Shown here piece after piece: positions 1 through 9,151 of a stretch of 20,541 nt of DNA. The number at the start of each line of letters is the position of its first letter. Position 1 is the stretch's first letter. The notes below the pieces were generated by a model, which saw nothing but the letters and a program-made list of their open reading frames with translations, ran no database searches and was not told the origin of the DNA. This DNA comes from Lenisia limosa (Eukaryota; Breviatea), in the NCBI GenBank assembly GCA_001655205.1, contig LPNZ01010345.1, positions 1 through 20,541 of the forward strand, read 5' to 3'. The position numbers and the translations under genes were made by a program.

Positions 1-47
1 CAACGAACAGGGGAGGTGGGCTATTTTCTATTTTTGTGACACTTCAG

Positions 48-1290
48 GGAAGTCCCCTCCAGCTGCCACCCCAGGCCAACAACGAGTGGATCTTGGCATC
101 TTCAACACAATGAACTACGGGATCTATAAGCTTCGACCTCGCCCCGTGTATGCCTTTGGGATTATACTTTGGTGCATTGACTTGGGATTCCCATAGATGA
201 ACAAATGGAAATCTCAAATCATTTCGCTGTAGTGCTAGCTGCTTTCTCTTTTATCAAAAAAATTGAACAAATGGCGTGAACCTTGTTATCGTATTAGCTC
301 TTTTTGGAATATTGATTCGGAGGGTCTTTTAAAAAAACGAGATCGGCGGAAGGATACAGATTTGGCCAGCATTTCAATATTTCTCATTTCTCCATTGTTC
401 TATTGTACCTGGGTACCTATGAGAACAAAGGACTGGTTTCACAACGACAATCTCACACCACCAGGCCTAGTATAGACTCCTTGTTCGCCCCGCGCCCCGT
501 AACAAGCACCCTTGCAACCTACGGGCCACGCGCTAAGAGATTCACCGTGCCACCCGGCTCCGTAGAGCCACGTCTGCCGAGCCACATGCAAGAAAACCTT
601 GGCGGCGAGGGCTTCAATGAGGCCCTTCGTCGTGTGATGATGTGGGTTGACTTCCTGATTGGGTGGTCCGAGGAAATGCTCCGCAACTCCGTGCNNNNNN
701 NNNNNNNNNNNNNNNNNNNNNNNNNNNNNNNNNNNNNNNNNNNNNNNNNNNNNNNNNNNNNNNNNNNNNNNNNNNNNNNNNNNNNNNNNNNNNNNNNNNN
801 NNNNNNNNNNNNNNNNNNNNNNNNNNNNNNNNNNNNNNNNNNNNNNNNNNNNNNNNNNNNNNNNNNNAATAATGAAACTTCAAAAAATAAATGTCAATGA
901 AGGTATCATGCATGTAGTAAATTCTTGAGACACCCAAAACATATGATGTGTCGACCATTTTGACAATGAATAGTGGACCCAATTACTGTGTTTACCCTTT
1001 TCATTTTTTTTTTTCTAATCTTTCAGACTATTTCATCTTGGTACACGAGGTCGACTGAAAAGGCTGAAATCAAGCCCAAGAAGACAGATGTGGTAAGCTT
1101 CTGCTTCTTTTTGTCAGAAGAATTAAAATCGATAAATTCAAAAGCGAAAGGGACAGACTAATCAAAGCACATTTCGCTTCTGACTCTCACATTTTAGAAT
1201 CTGTTCATTGACACCTTCCTCCTGGACTCTTTCCATGAGATTGCTGAATCCTTGGACAATCGCGAGAGGAAGCGAATGTCTTTATCGTAG
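48..1290 (+). CDS. Unrecognised protein, 5'-partial, interrupted by assembly gap
   Basis: This is the 3' part of a plus-strand spliced gene whose beginning lies left of the window. Visible exons are 48-147 (acceptor cttcag, donor gtatgc), 471-694 (runs into the N gap), 1027-1092 and 1198-1290 (stop TAG). Phases agree at every junction that can be tested. The second exon reads as ordinary protein with a Gly/Pro-rich stretch, then a hydrophobic and aromatic patch (MMWVDFLIGW), which could be an amphipathic helix or a membrane-apposed segment. The tail is Lys-rich (AEIKPKKTDV), then acidic and hydrophobic (FIDTFLLDSFHEIAESLD), ending in RKRMSLS. I do not recognise a family. At least one exon may be lost in the gap at 695-867, so length is unknown. 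Coding nature is supported by phase-consistent exons with good splice sites; function is unknown. Confidence 0.6.
695..867. other. Assembly gap (173 N)
   Basis: A run of N falls inside the left-hand gene and hides the end of its 471-694 exon. It may hide further exons. Confidence 0.99.
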
Positions 1291-1738
1291 CCAAATAAAG
1301 TGTAGATTGTTTTTAAGGTATTGTAGTTGTTTTTCTGTATATTATTGTCTGTATTTCTAGCTCCATCATATGATATATTATTTCTTTTATCCAAAGGTAA
1401 GACATAACTAGCTCTAGTATTCATAATAACACTATTGAAAAACCTCTTCCACATCAGTCACGTTTACTAGGCAAATGAATGTTTATGTTTCAAGTGTATT
1501 AACTCGTGGTTTTACAATCCAGCAATTGAGAGAGAGAATAAAATAGTTTGCCAGAAAAGACTGCAATAGAACCATAAATCACCCTGATATCAGACCAATG
1601 AAAAACCATCTACTCCTTCTCCTGCAAGTGCTCGGGTATCCTCTTCTCCACCCATCTGAAGCGTCTGTTCGAGGACAAGCGTCTTTGCATTTGAGCCCTA
1701 AATGGGTGAGGAGCTATCCCAAGGTTTGATTTAACATA

Positions 1739-1781
1739 TTTTCTCTTTCTTTTGTCTTTCTCTCTCTCTTTCTCTCTCTCA
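1739..1781. repeat. CT-rich microsatellite
   Basis: The tract is almost pure pyrimidine, with stretches of (TC)n, in the spacer between the left-hand gene and NOP53. On the minus strand it is a GA-rich purine tract downstream of the NOP53 stop codon. Confidence 0.85.
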
Positions 1782-1884
1782 TAATCAAATCAAACAATAA
1801 AACCGACAACGACTATCGCAATCAAGAGAATAATGTACAATGGCCTTCATCTCATTCCCGACTCAAGTACTTATACCACAACTA

Positions 1885-1930
1885 GGGCTTCACTACGGTC
1901 CCAAAAAAGACTGAATTAATCGATGAATCC
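1885..1930 (-). mobile_element. Half copy of hAT-like MITE
   Basis: It begins TAGGGCTTCACTACGGT and continues with a CAAAAAAGACT...CGAT.AATCCT core. This matches the first half of the 15136 copy read on the plus strand. The second terminal repeat is absent, so this is a truncated copy in the 3' flank of NOP53, probably within its 3' UTR. Confidence 0.6.
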
Positions 1931-1950
1931 TAGATAATCCCCCGCTCCTC

Positions 1951-4129
1951 CTACTGTTTGTTGGATCTTGTGGGAATGATATTTCTTCTTCTGAGGGAAT
2001 CCTCATAGTCATTGCGGGCGTTAAACTCATTCTAAAGCATCAGGATGAATTTTAGGTCTGTAAAAAAAAAAAATCGGAAGAGATTGTGTCACCCTCACAC
2101 CCCCCTTCCACCTTAATTCTGTAAATCTTGCCATTAGGCATGTCTTCAGGCAAAGTAAAGTCCCTCATACGAGGTGTCAGTCTGATGGTTAAAAGGACAT
2201 CAGAAAATAGAAGCTGCACATACAAAAGAAGTGGTTTTCAAATCCAAATGTAACATCAAATAGTCAAAACTATTGCGTTTCCAGGAGAGGCAATTATAAC
2301 TGGCAAAAAGCGCGTCTCTTAACCCCCTCACTTATGCTTTCCAATACCCTTGTCGACAACAGGTTTGGCGGCCTTCTTATCCCTGATGGCCTTCTGGGCT
2401 TCCTCCTCCTTTCGAATCGCCTTCTTGATCACATTTACCCTGAAATGTGAGATTATAAAAGGATGCAAAAATAACAAGTTCATTTCTGCCACATACATAA
2501 ATCTCTATGTTCCAATCAAGACTTTACTGCACCTCTCACTTTTCAATATCGTCATTGAAACGGCGCTGTGCCTTCTTGGCCATTGCCCTTTTCTAAAAAG
2601 GGTCAACAGAGAATTTGCAGAAATGGTTGTAATGAAGAATGCCGTGGGATATCGACTTTAATTGACATTCTCTTTGCATCACCCTTACCCCACCACCACC
2701 ACCATATTGGTAAAAACAGAGATCACCCTTACCCATTCCCACTCCCACATTGAGAATAGTAGTCCAACAACACCCCATCCTACAGTTTCACGAAGTACAC
2801 GTTTTTCTTTTCTCTTTTGCTGTCCAGTCTTACGAGTGGCATCAACTATAGTCGTTAATTGAATACTATTATAAAGCTATAAACGAACAGTAACGATGAG
2901 AGAACATTGCTCGAAGCCAGCAAACCATGTCCGAAATCGTCCCCTTCATCGTCCTCGGCAACCATATCGCCTTCTTCCTCCTCCTCCTCCTCGTCACTCT
3001 CGCCCATGCCGACGACACTGAACATTCCCGCGCCGGCCTTGGACTGCAGCTCCGGAACCTTGGCCAGTTTGGCTCGGATCTTCAACTTCTTGGCCTCACT
3101 GCATAATTAGGCAAAGTTCAAAATAATTTGTGAATTAGACTTATAAAAACAACTGCCTCAGTCTAGCAAGAAAGCTTAATACCCAGCAAACACTTCATTC
3201 TCTTCCTTCTCTGCCAGGTCAAGCAAGTCCTTGTAATCCTCCGGCTTGGGGTAGTATGAAAGACCAGGATGCGGTATCTCAACGGCATTACTGTTAGTAC
3301 TCTTCATGATGCCAGCCATCTGGGGGATAAATAGAGGGAGGTGCAGCAATAGAGTTCTTATCTCAATTTACTCACGTTCTTTTGCTTTGGCTTCTGCATT
3401 TCAACCGTGTCCATCCATGCCTTATTCACAGAGCCCTTCTTGAACTTACCCTGCCTCTCTTTTCCAGCCTTCTTCTTTTTTAGAACGGAAGTCTAAATCA
3501 TAAGTCAATATTACTATATATATCCACGAAAATCAAAACTTAGCCCAATTTTCTGCGATTAGCATCCCCGCTTCCAACCCAGACTGAACACTCGCTATCA
3601 CGTGCACTCATACCTGTCCCTCAGCAATTCTCTTCTCCAGAGACTTGACACTCTTGCTTGCTGGTGGAGTAGCGATTGGTTTGATGTATGAGTTCTTCTT
3701 TCCCTCAAAGTAGAGGTCAGCAAAACGCTTCTTCTTCTTCTTTTCAATCTTAGGCAAACCAACAACAGCTGAAAGTGTAAGATTCAATCTCCAGGCGTAT
3801 GAAAAAAAACTTGAGCAGTTGTGCAATCATACCCTTCACAGAAAATTAAGGGCTTATCATTCCAATCAAAGTCAAAAAAAAAAAAGAGATAAGGATATCA
3901 GAAAAACATGTAACCTTAAAATAGCCACCACCACCCACGTCCTTTGTCAATCGTAAATATCGCTTCATCTGGTCTTTCTTGGAGTGAACCTCCCTCAATC
4001 GCATCAGCACTACATTAAAAAGTTAACAGGCTTGTAGAAGGGCCCAACAAACGTTTTCTGAGCTAAAGCATCTTCTGCTTCTCCCGGAACACGGGCTTTT
4101 TTCCACCAACTAGACTTCTTTCCCGCCAT
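1951..4129 (-). CDS. NOP53: Ribosome biogenesis protein NOP53
   Basis: NOP53 is a nucleolar 60S assembly factor. In yeast it recruits the Mtr4-exosome to pre-60S particles for 7S/ITS2 processing. Exons in transcript order: 4129-4053, 4009-3939, 3768-3614, 3492-3376, 3319-3183, 3098-2926, 2845-2784, 2592-2540, 2439-2332, 2181-2112, 2031-1951. They sum to 1104 nt, 367 aa, in phase throughout. Family motifs: a GGSLQERPDEAIFTID segment near residue 34; the conserved AVEIPHPGLSYYP block at 152-164 (compare EIPHAGKSYNP in yeast); an acidic run at about 221-228; a Gln/Lys/Arg-rich RKTGQQKRKEKR segment; a GKHK motif; and the C-terminal SLRRRNIIPTR at 353-363, matching the family's QKRN.IEPR. The protein is shorter than yeast and human NOP53 (about 455-480 aa), mainly in the linker before the DLW-like motif (here ADLYFEG). 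Several donors are non-consensus (GTTTGT, GTGGGT, GTGGAA); the second junction (3939/3768) is least certain. It starts head-to-head with the oxidoreductase. Confidence 0.9.
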
Positions 4130-4265
4130 TGTTTAACACTGACAAGAAAGCAAAAGAAATCAAGCCCAATAAAAAGTAAATATATAACGATTCGTGGAGA
4201 GGACCCAACGAAGTATATAAAAAATAGTCATCTTCCAATTTTTTTCACTTAGAGTGTTTGAAACC
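4130..4265. promoter_or_regulatory. Bidirectional promoter, NOP53 / oxidoreductase
   Basis: Only 136 bp separate the two start codons, so both core promoters must lie here or overlap the neighbouring gene. A TATA-like TATATAAAAA at 4214-4223 sits 43 bp upstream of the oxidoreductase ATG. A second AT-rich element (AAATATATAACG near 4178) could serve the minus strand. Start sites cannot be placed from sequence alone. Confidence 0.55.
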
Positions 4266-6634
4266 ATGTCAATCATTCCTCAGATTCCCAAAAAAGTCTA
4301 CGACATTATTGTAGTTGGCGCTGGAGCTGCCGGACTTCCTCTCTGTTACAGTTTGGCCAAAAAGGGCCTCGATGTCCTTTGTCTTGAGAAGAATGCTTCA
4401 GCTGGTGCCGGTGATGGCAAGACAGGTGAGCTGTGGTTTGAGTTATTTTATGGATCATCCTACATTTCCGATAATGAAACTGAGTAAAGCTGATTAAGTT
4501 CTTCAAAATGGTATAATAAGTGAATAGCGAGAAGCTCAATTACAACAATGGTTTGCATGACTTTCCCCTAAATCAACTTTTGTTACACTGCAGCTATTGG
4601 AGGCTTCCGTGCCACCCATGCCTCTCCTGCCAAGGTTCAGCTCGGAATGAAGGCTCTGGAAGTCATCTCTACTTGGAAAGAGGTCCATGGAGACGATATT
4701 GAGTGGCAGAAGGGAGGGTTTGTGGGCGGTTATTCTTTAAATAAGTTATATAGAAGCGTTTCAAACGACTAGCCTCTACTTTGATTATTTCCTCCGAAGT
4801 TATGTGCATAATATCACCTTTTCTAGCTATGTCTTTACTGCTTTCGGTGATGCTGAAGAGAAGAAACTTGCTGGTCTTGTTCCTATGCATCGGTTGGTAT
4901 TTTGACTTGATTGATCCTTTCATTTCCGTCTGCAAATCCTCCTTCCTTTGACCTTTATAGTTCATATGACATGAAATCTGAGTTTATTGATACCGAGGCC
5001 ATGACTAAACTTGTCCCTGGAATCAACACCAAGGGTCTCAATGGTGGCCTTTACACCTCTGAAGATGGAAACGCTTCCCCTATGCTTGTTATGCACGCTT
5101 ATCACCGTGTTGCCAAGGAGGCCGGATGCAAGGTATGATGGAACTATTTTTGTGAATTATGAAGGACTGATTTTTTTTTTTTTTTGACTTCTTGGTTTTC
5201 CCCGAATTACTCTCAAATCACATCTGAACATTCATTTCACCATTCATCCCCACCTCCTACAGTTTGTCTACCATGAGACCGTTGAGAAGGTTAATGAAGT
5301 CGGTGGTAAGGTGACTGGTGTCACCACTCGCCATAATGGCGATATCTCCGCACCCATTGTTGTTGATTGTGCTGGAAAGTTCTCCGTCGACCTCTTCAAG
5401 GACTGTATGGATAACAATTTGCGATAATGTAAAATTGCTTGTTATTGTACTTACCACGTAGTCGCCTACTGCCCCCCTGTCAAGCCTGACATGCACGAGG
5501 CCCTCATCACCGAGCCTGTCCGCCCCATGGGTCTTAATGGACGTAATCTCCCCATGGTCGTCTGTTGGCGGGCTGGCTTTTTCTTTCATTTCTAACATGG
5601 CGTGTGGATTTGTACATATCCTTCAATTGCACTATTCATTGTCCAGGCACTACCCCTCAGGCTGCCACTGAGACTACTCCTGGATCTTCTGTAAGCTTGA
5701 CATGCCTTTCTTTTACTGTCATTTCCCCAACTCTATTGGGGTTTTTTTTTTTTTTTTTTTTNNNNNNNNNNNNNNNNNNNNNNNNNNNNNNNNNNNNNNN
5801 NNNNNNNNNNNNNNNNNNNNNNNNNNNNNNNNNNNNNNNGCTGATGCATTGTTGTTTGTTTATAACTTGTTGTTGGATTTTCTCTTTGGACCGTACTAAC
5901 CTCCGCATATTCTCCTTCAACTTTGACTTTCTCCAGTCTACCGTAAGTTGGGGTCCCTTGGTGGTTTTGTAAGCTTCTTTGCAAAACATCCCCAATTTTA
6001 CATCCCCCCCCAGAGAACCTCCACGGACAAATCATCGGCTGCATCACCCCCAATCCCCTCATTCCCGGAACCGGCCGCGAGGAGACCTCTGCCTTCCTCC
6101 CCCAGGTCAGTACCTTGCCATTATATTTATCCATAAGCGTCTTCATGTTCTCACCGGCCAGATTGCCAAGCGTATGATTGACCTGATTCCTTCTCTGTCC
6201 AACATTCGTGTTCGTCGTACCTGGAGAGGCATCTACCCCATGTCTGCTGATGGCTCACCAACAATCGGATGGAACCCCAACGTTGAAGGCCTTTTCCACA
6301 ACACCTGCTGGGCTGGCCAAGGTGAGTTCTACTGCGATATGCTCAAATTCAACTGAATAATTGCCATAATATGGTAATAATTACTTACTCAATCTAGGTC
6401 TTATGATCCCCCCTGGAGCCTCCCCTCATATTGCCAACGTCATCAACAACGAGATTGGAGATCTTGAGCTGTGCATGCTCGATGAGTTCAAGGTACGATG
6501 AAATTAATATTTTAATGTTCACCAACTTGTCGTTTTTTGTTTCTCTTCTCTTACAAAGCCACCAGTTACAACATCTGACCCCCCTCCCCCAGGTCGACCG
6601 TGACATGTCTGGTGCAACCGAGGCCCTCAAGTAA
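4266..6634 (+). CDS. FAD-dependent oxidoreductase, DAO family
   Basis: This is a DAO-fold flavoenzyme (the superfamily of D-amino-acid, sarcosine and glycine oxidases). It is predicted to oxidise a C-N bond with FAD; the substrate is not deducible. Exons: 4266-4425, 4594-4717, 4827-4892, 4961-5132, 5263-5404, 5462-5563, 5647-5690, (possible 6-nt exon 5937-5942), 6016-6105, 6162-6321, 6398-6492, 6593-6634, giving 398-400 aa, the normal size for the family. The Rossmann motif GAGAAG is at residues 18-23, followed by the ribose-binding acidic residue E41 (VLCLEKN). The second FAD-contacting region near the C terminus reads SADGSPTIGWNP, then CWAGQGLMIPPG, as expected. I see no signal peptide or transmembrane helix and no clear peroxisomal SKL-type tail (it ends TEALK). 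The donor after PMVV (5563) is non-consensus GTTGGC. The 5691-6015 interval contains a gap and its splicing is uncertain. The start is the first ATG; a TATA-like box lies 43 bp upstream. Confidence 0.92.
5762..5839. other. Assembly gap (78 N) after poly-T
   Basis: The gap follows an 18-19 nt T run inside an intron of the oxidoreductase gene, so a sequencing failure at the homopolymer is the likely cause. Confidence 0.99.
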
Positions 6635-6742
6635 CTCTAGCCAAACGGCTGGCTTTTTATTTAATTATTGATGTATAATACTGTAACTAACATTCAATGT
6701 GAGTCCTTTGTTCTTTCAATAATGAGATTAAATAGTGCCAAC
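6635..6742. other. Convergent 3' spacer, oxidoreductase / NECAP
   Basis: Only 108 bp separate two converging stop codons. The AT-rich sequence includes TTTATTTAATTATTGATG after the oxidoreductase stop and CAATAATGAGATTAAATAG; both could hold overlapping polyadenylation signals. No gene is visible. Confidence 0.5.
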
Positions 6743-8902
6743 TTAGTTAAAAATCGAAAAGGGGTCGTTCTGTTGAGTAGTGGGAGGGGCGGTTGCCGGA
6801 GGAGCAGCAAAGGGATCAAACAAACCAGAGCCTGAAAATATTATCAAATAAACTGAAGATTCTCAAAAATCACTTCATGGAGTAAAATATTATTTTTTCA
6901 AGGTTTCATTTCATTTCTCTGCTGGTTTTCAAATCAAAGTGGAGTCCTGTTTTATATTGCCCAAAACCCCCCACCAGCAGCCCCAGCGGGGCTATTAAAC
7001 GGGTCGTTAGCATCATTGGAGGCGAAGGGGTCAAAGGCTGGTGTTGTTGTTGGGGAGTCTGTTGACACAAGTGGTGCGCTTTCCACGGACTGCGGGGTAT
7101 GAAATTCAAATTGGTATCAAATTGACACAATTGCTTGCCGTAAGTAGCATAGCACTAAAAACACCATTACACATAAGCCCACAAGTAGGGAGGGCTTCAC
7201 TTCAGTTCGAAAAATACTGGAAAAATACCAATAGTTTTCGAGGATTTATCGAGAAATTCCGTCTTTTTTTTAACCGAAATGAAGCCCTACCCACAAGACG
7301 ACAGCTCAGTAACTGTGTAAACCTGCCCTGTGTACTGTTGCTATTAACATGATGAAGAGGGTGGAGATTATCATACTATTTTCAAAAGAAAACGATGATC
7401 ACAGTATTAGTTTGCCATGAGTCTCAAACGGACGTAATGCTAGATAAACCAAACCGCTGCTTGAACGGGTGGAGGCACAGGTTGAGGAGCGGGGGCTTTG
7501 TGTTCATGGGGGCGGATGATTTGAGGGGGTGGAATAAAGGCACGAGAGGTGTGGTGGGGCTTGGGTTTAGCCTAAACTGTCAGAAATGGCTGAGACTTTT
7601 TTGTAAAAAAAAGAGAGTAATATCCTGTCAATATTACTAATTCTGTAGGCAAATCAAAATGCAACCAACCAACTCTCCCCTCAAACTGCTTTCACATTAA
7701 CGTTGATCTTGATTGTTTCTCCTTCCTTGAATGAGTAGTCCTGTGGAAGGTAAAGAGTGCCATGTTACTTGATAGGAAGCAAAGGAGCAGAGAAAAAAAT
7801 TATGAAAGAGATGATAAAATGATAAATAAATATGGCAGTTTCCGCTTACAACATCAGGGGGAGCGTTCTCGTTAAACTCTTTACGAGCCTTTACCATCCT
7901 AAAAAATAAACAAATCAGTTAGATGACCATTTTTATCTGAGAAAATTGATGCGAATTTGTTTTGCGTTAGGGAGATTTTCAGAAGAATAATCGAAAATTT
8001 GTAATACCTTCGGGAAAATTGTTCTTGCTCTTTAATTTTGGTACAGAGTATAGATAATTTAACAATATCAACATGGGTACAATAATTGCTATATCCCCCC
8101 AAAAAAGCTGAGGAGGATGGGAGGGGGTAAATGAAAGAATTTGAATGAATATTGAATGAAAGAGAAGGGGGGCTTACTTTCTGTGGTCCTGAATAGCCAT
8201 ATTGAAGTCGAAGGCCAATGAGCGATCATTGAAACCCATTCCAATGAAGGCATGTTTGCCTGGAGCGATATTAATACTCTCTGAATAATATAATTGATAT
8301 CGATATAATATATTATGATGATGTCACAACGAATAGACACGTAATAGAACTTCAAATGCCCAACCCCATCGATAATATTGTCACATTCAGCCCAGCAAAC
8401 CATGTCCATCATCGATACGAATCACGAAGTACCTTGAGCTATCAACCACTGGCTCAAGGCCTCCCGAATGGGGGTCGTTGGGAATGGGAGCTCTGGCAAA
8501 CTCGGAACCTGAAAATGGTATGATGAGTATCCTTCTTTGTTCAAAAAACGACAGTGTCAAACAAACCACATTAATTACTTCGCCGGAAGGATAGCAAAAC
8601 TCTATAATGACCCCAAATCAGTGGAGGCAGAAACTCCTCACCATTGTTTTTATCAAGAAGAATGACAACACAGTCATCGCCTTTGGCAACCACCTTCAGC
8701 TTTCCAGACCACAAAAAGTTCGACACTCCCCAATCTTGTGCTCTACATATGTAAGAGGGACCCGTGGGCGGAAAGAGGCGAAGAATAGAGGAAGGAAACC
8801 ACCCTTGACCAACTTATATCCGTCAGCAGTAGTGCGAGGTGGAATTTTGTATACAAAACACTCATTAGCGAGCATCAACGTCTGCTCAGGCTCCTCTGAC
8901 AT
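6743..8902 (-). CDS. NECAP: NECAP-like clathrin coat accessory protein
   Basis: NECAP proteins bind AP-2 and act in clathrin-mediated endocytosis through an N-terminal PHear domain. Exons in transcript order: 8902-8814, 8742-8642, 8508-8401, 8259-8178, 7898-7850, 7740-7687, 7571-7455, 7089-6975, 6831-6743. They sum to 804 nt, 267 aa, in phase at every junction. PHear hallmarks in order: FVYKIPPRT; WSGKLKVVAKGD; the strongly conserved VDSSRYFVIRIDDG; HAFIGMGFNDRSLAFDFN; and FNENAPPDVDYSFKEGETIK, ending near residue 161. The rest is Pro-rich with four DPF motifs at about residues 220, 229, 244 and 261, the type of motif that binds the AP-2 alpha ear. The vertebrate C-terminal WVQF adaptor motif is absent; the protein ends NDPFSIFN. 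The start is the first in-frame ATG after stops. An inverted-repeat element sits in the intron between exons 7 and 8. Confidence 0.95.
7186..7289 (+). mobile_element. hAT-like MITE, copy A (104 bp)
   Basis: Imperfect terminal inverted repeats (TAGGGAGGGCTTCACTTC at the left, ATGAAGCCCTA at the right) enclose a core with TTTCGAGGATTTATCGAGAA. The 8-bp sequence CCCACAAG directly flanks both sides (7178-7185 and 7290-7297), consistent with an 8-bp target-site duplication. Eight-bp duplications and TAGGG/CAGGG termini are typical of hAT elements. There is no coding capacity. It lies in a NECAP intron. Confidence 0.8.
8283..8322. repeat. AT-rich dyad tract in NECAP intron
   Basis: An AT-rich stretch with GATATCGATAT symmetry lies in the intron between NECAP exons 3 and 4. 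Similar tracts occur in three introns of the orphan gene at 12090-12130, 12500-12575 and 13875-13925. Confidence 0.5.
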
Positions 8903-9151
8903 TATAGCCACCTAACAAAGAAAACTAATCTGATGAATTCAAGTTGAGATTTAACTATATACTCCTTTATTTCTTTAATATCCTTTGAGAAACACCATTT
9001 CTAGAGAAAAAAAACCTCAAAGGTGCTTACATATGTAGCTGATGTAACAGTGACTGAAATGGTAACTACAGCCTTTCCTAAACAATTAATTGACACTAAT
9101 TAAAATTAGCAGTGTGAATATTAATAAAAGAGAAGAAGAAATTAGGCAACC
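8903..9151. promoter_or_regulatory. Bidirectional promoter, NECAP / Ser-rich protein
   Basis: A 249-bp AT-rich interval separates two divergent start codons and must contain both promoters. It includes AATTAATTGACACTAATTAAAATTAG-type AT-rich elements, but I cannot assign a specific box with confidence. Confidence 0.45.

Larger units (their letters stand above)
1291..1950. other. Convergent intergenic region
   Basis: This spacer lies between two converging 3' ends: the left-hand gene (stop at 1290) and NOP53 (stop at 1951). It holds a CT-rich tract at about 1739-1781 and a half copy of the inverted-repeat element family at about 1885-1930. I see no supported gene in it. The minus ORF at 1194-1454 is mostly the antisense of the last exon of the left-hand gene. 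Confidence 0.6.

Noticed and set aside
614-982. Long ORFs crossing the N gap on both strands
   Set aside because: Their length comes from N positions translated as X and says nothing about coding.
2160-2180. A fourth snoRNA-like copy, because GAGGTGTCAG occurs here
   Set aside because: The ten bases lie within a NOP53 coding exon and none of the other boxes are nearby; a chance match.
7200-7280. tRNA B-box, from GGTTCGAA-like strings in the repeat copies
   Set aside because: The strings belong to the inverted terminal repeats of the MITE family; no A box or cloverleaf.
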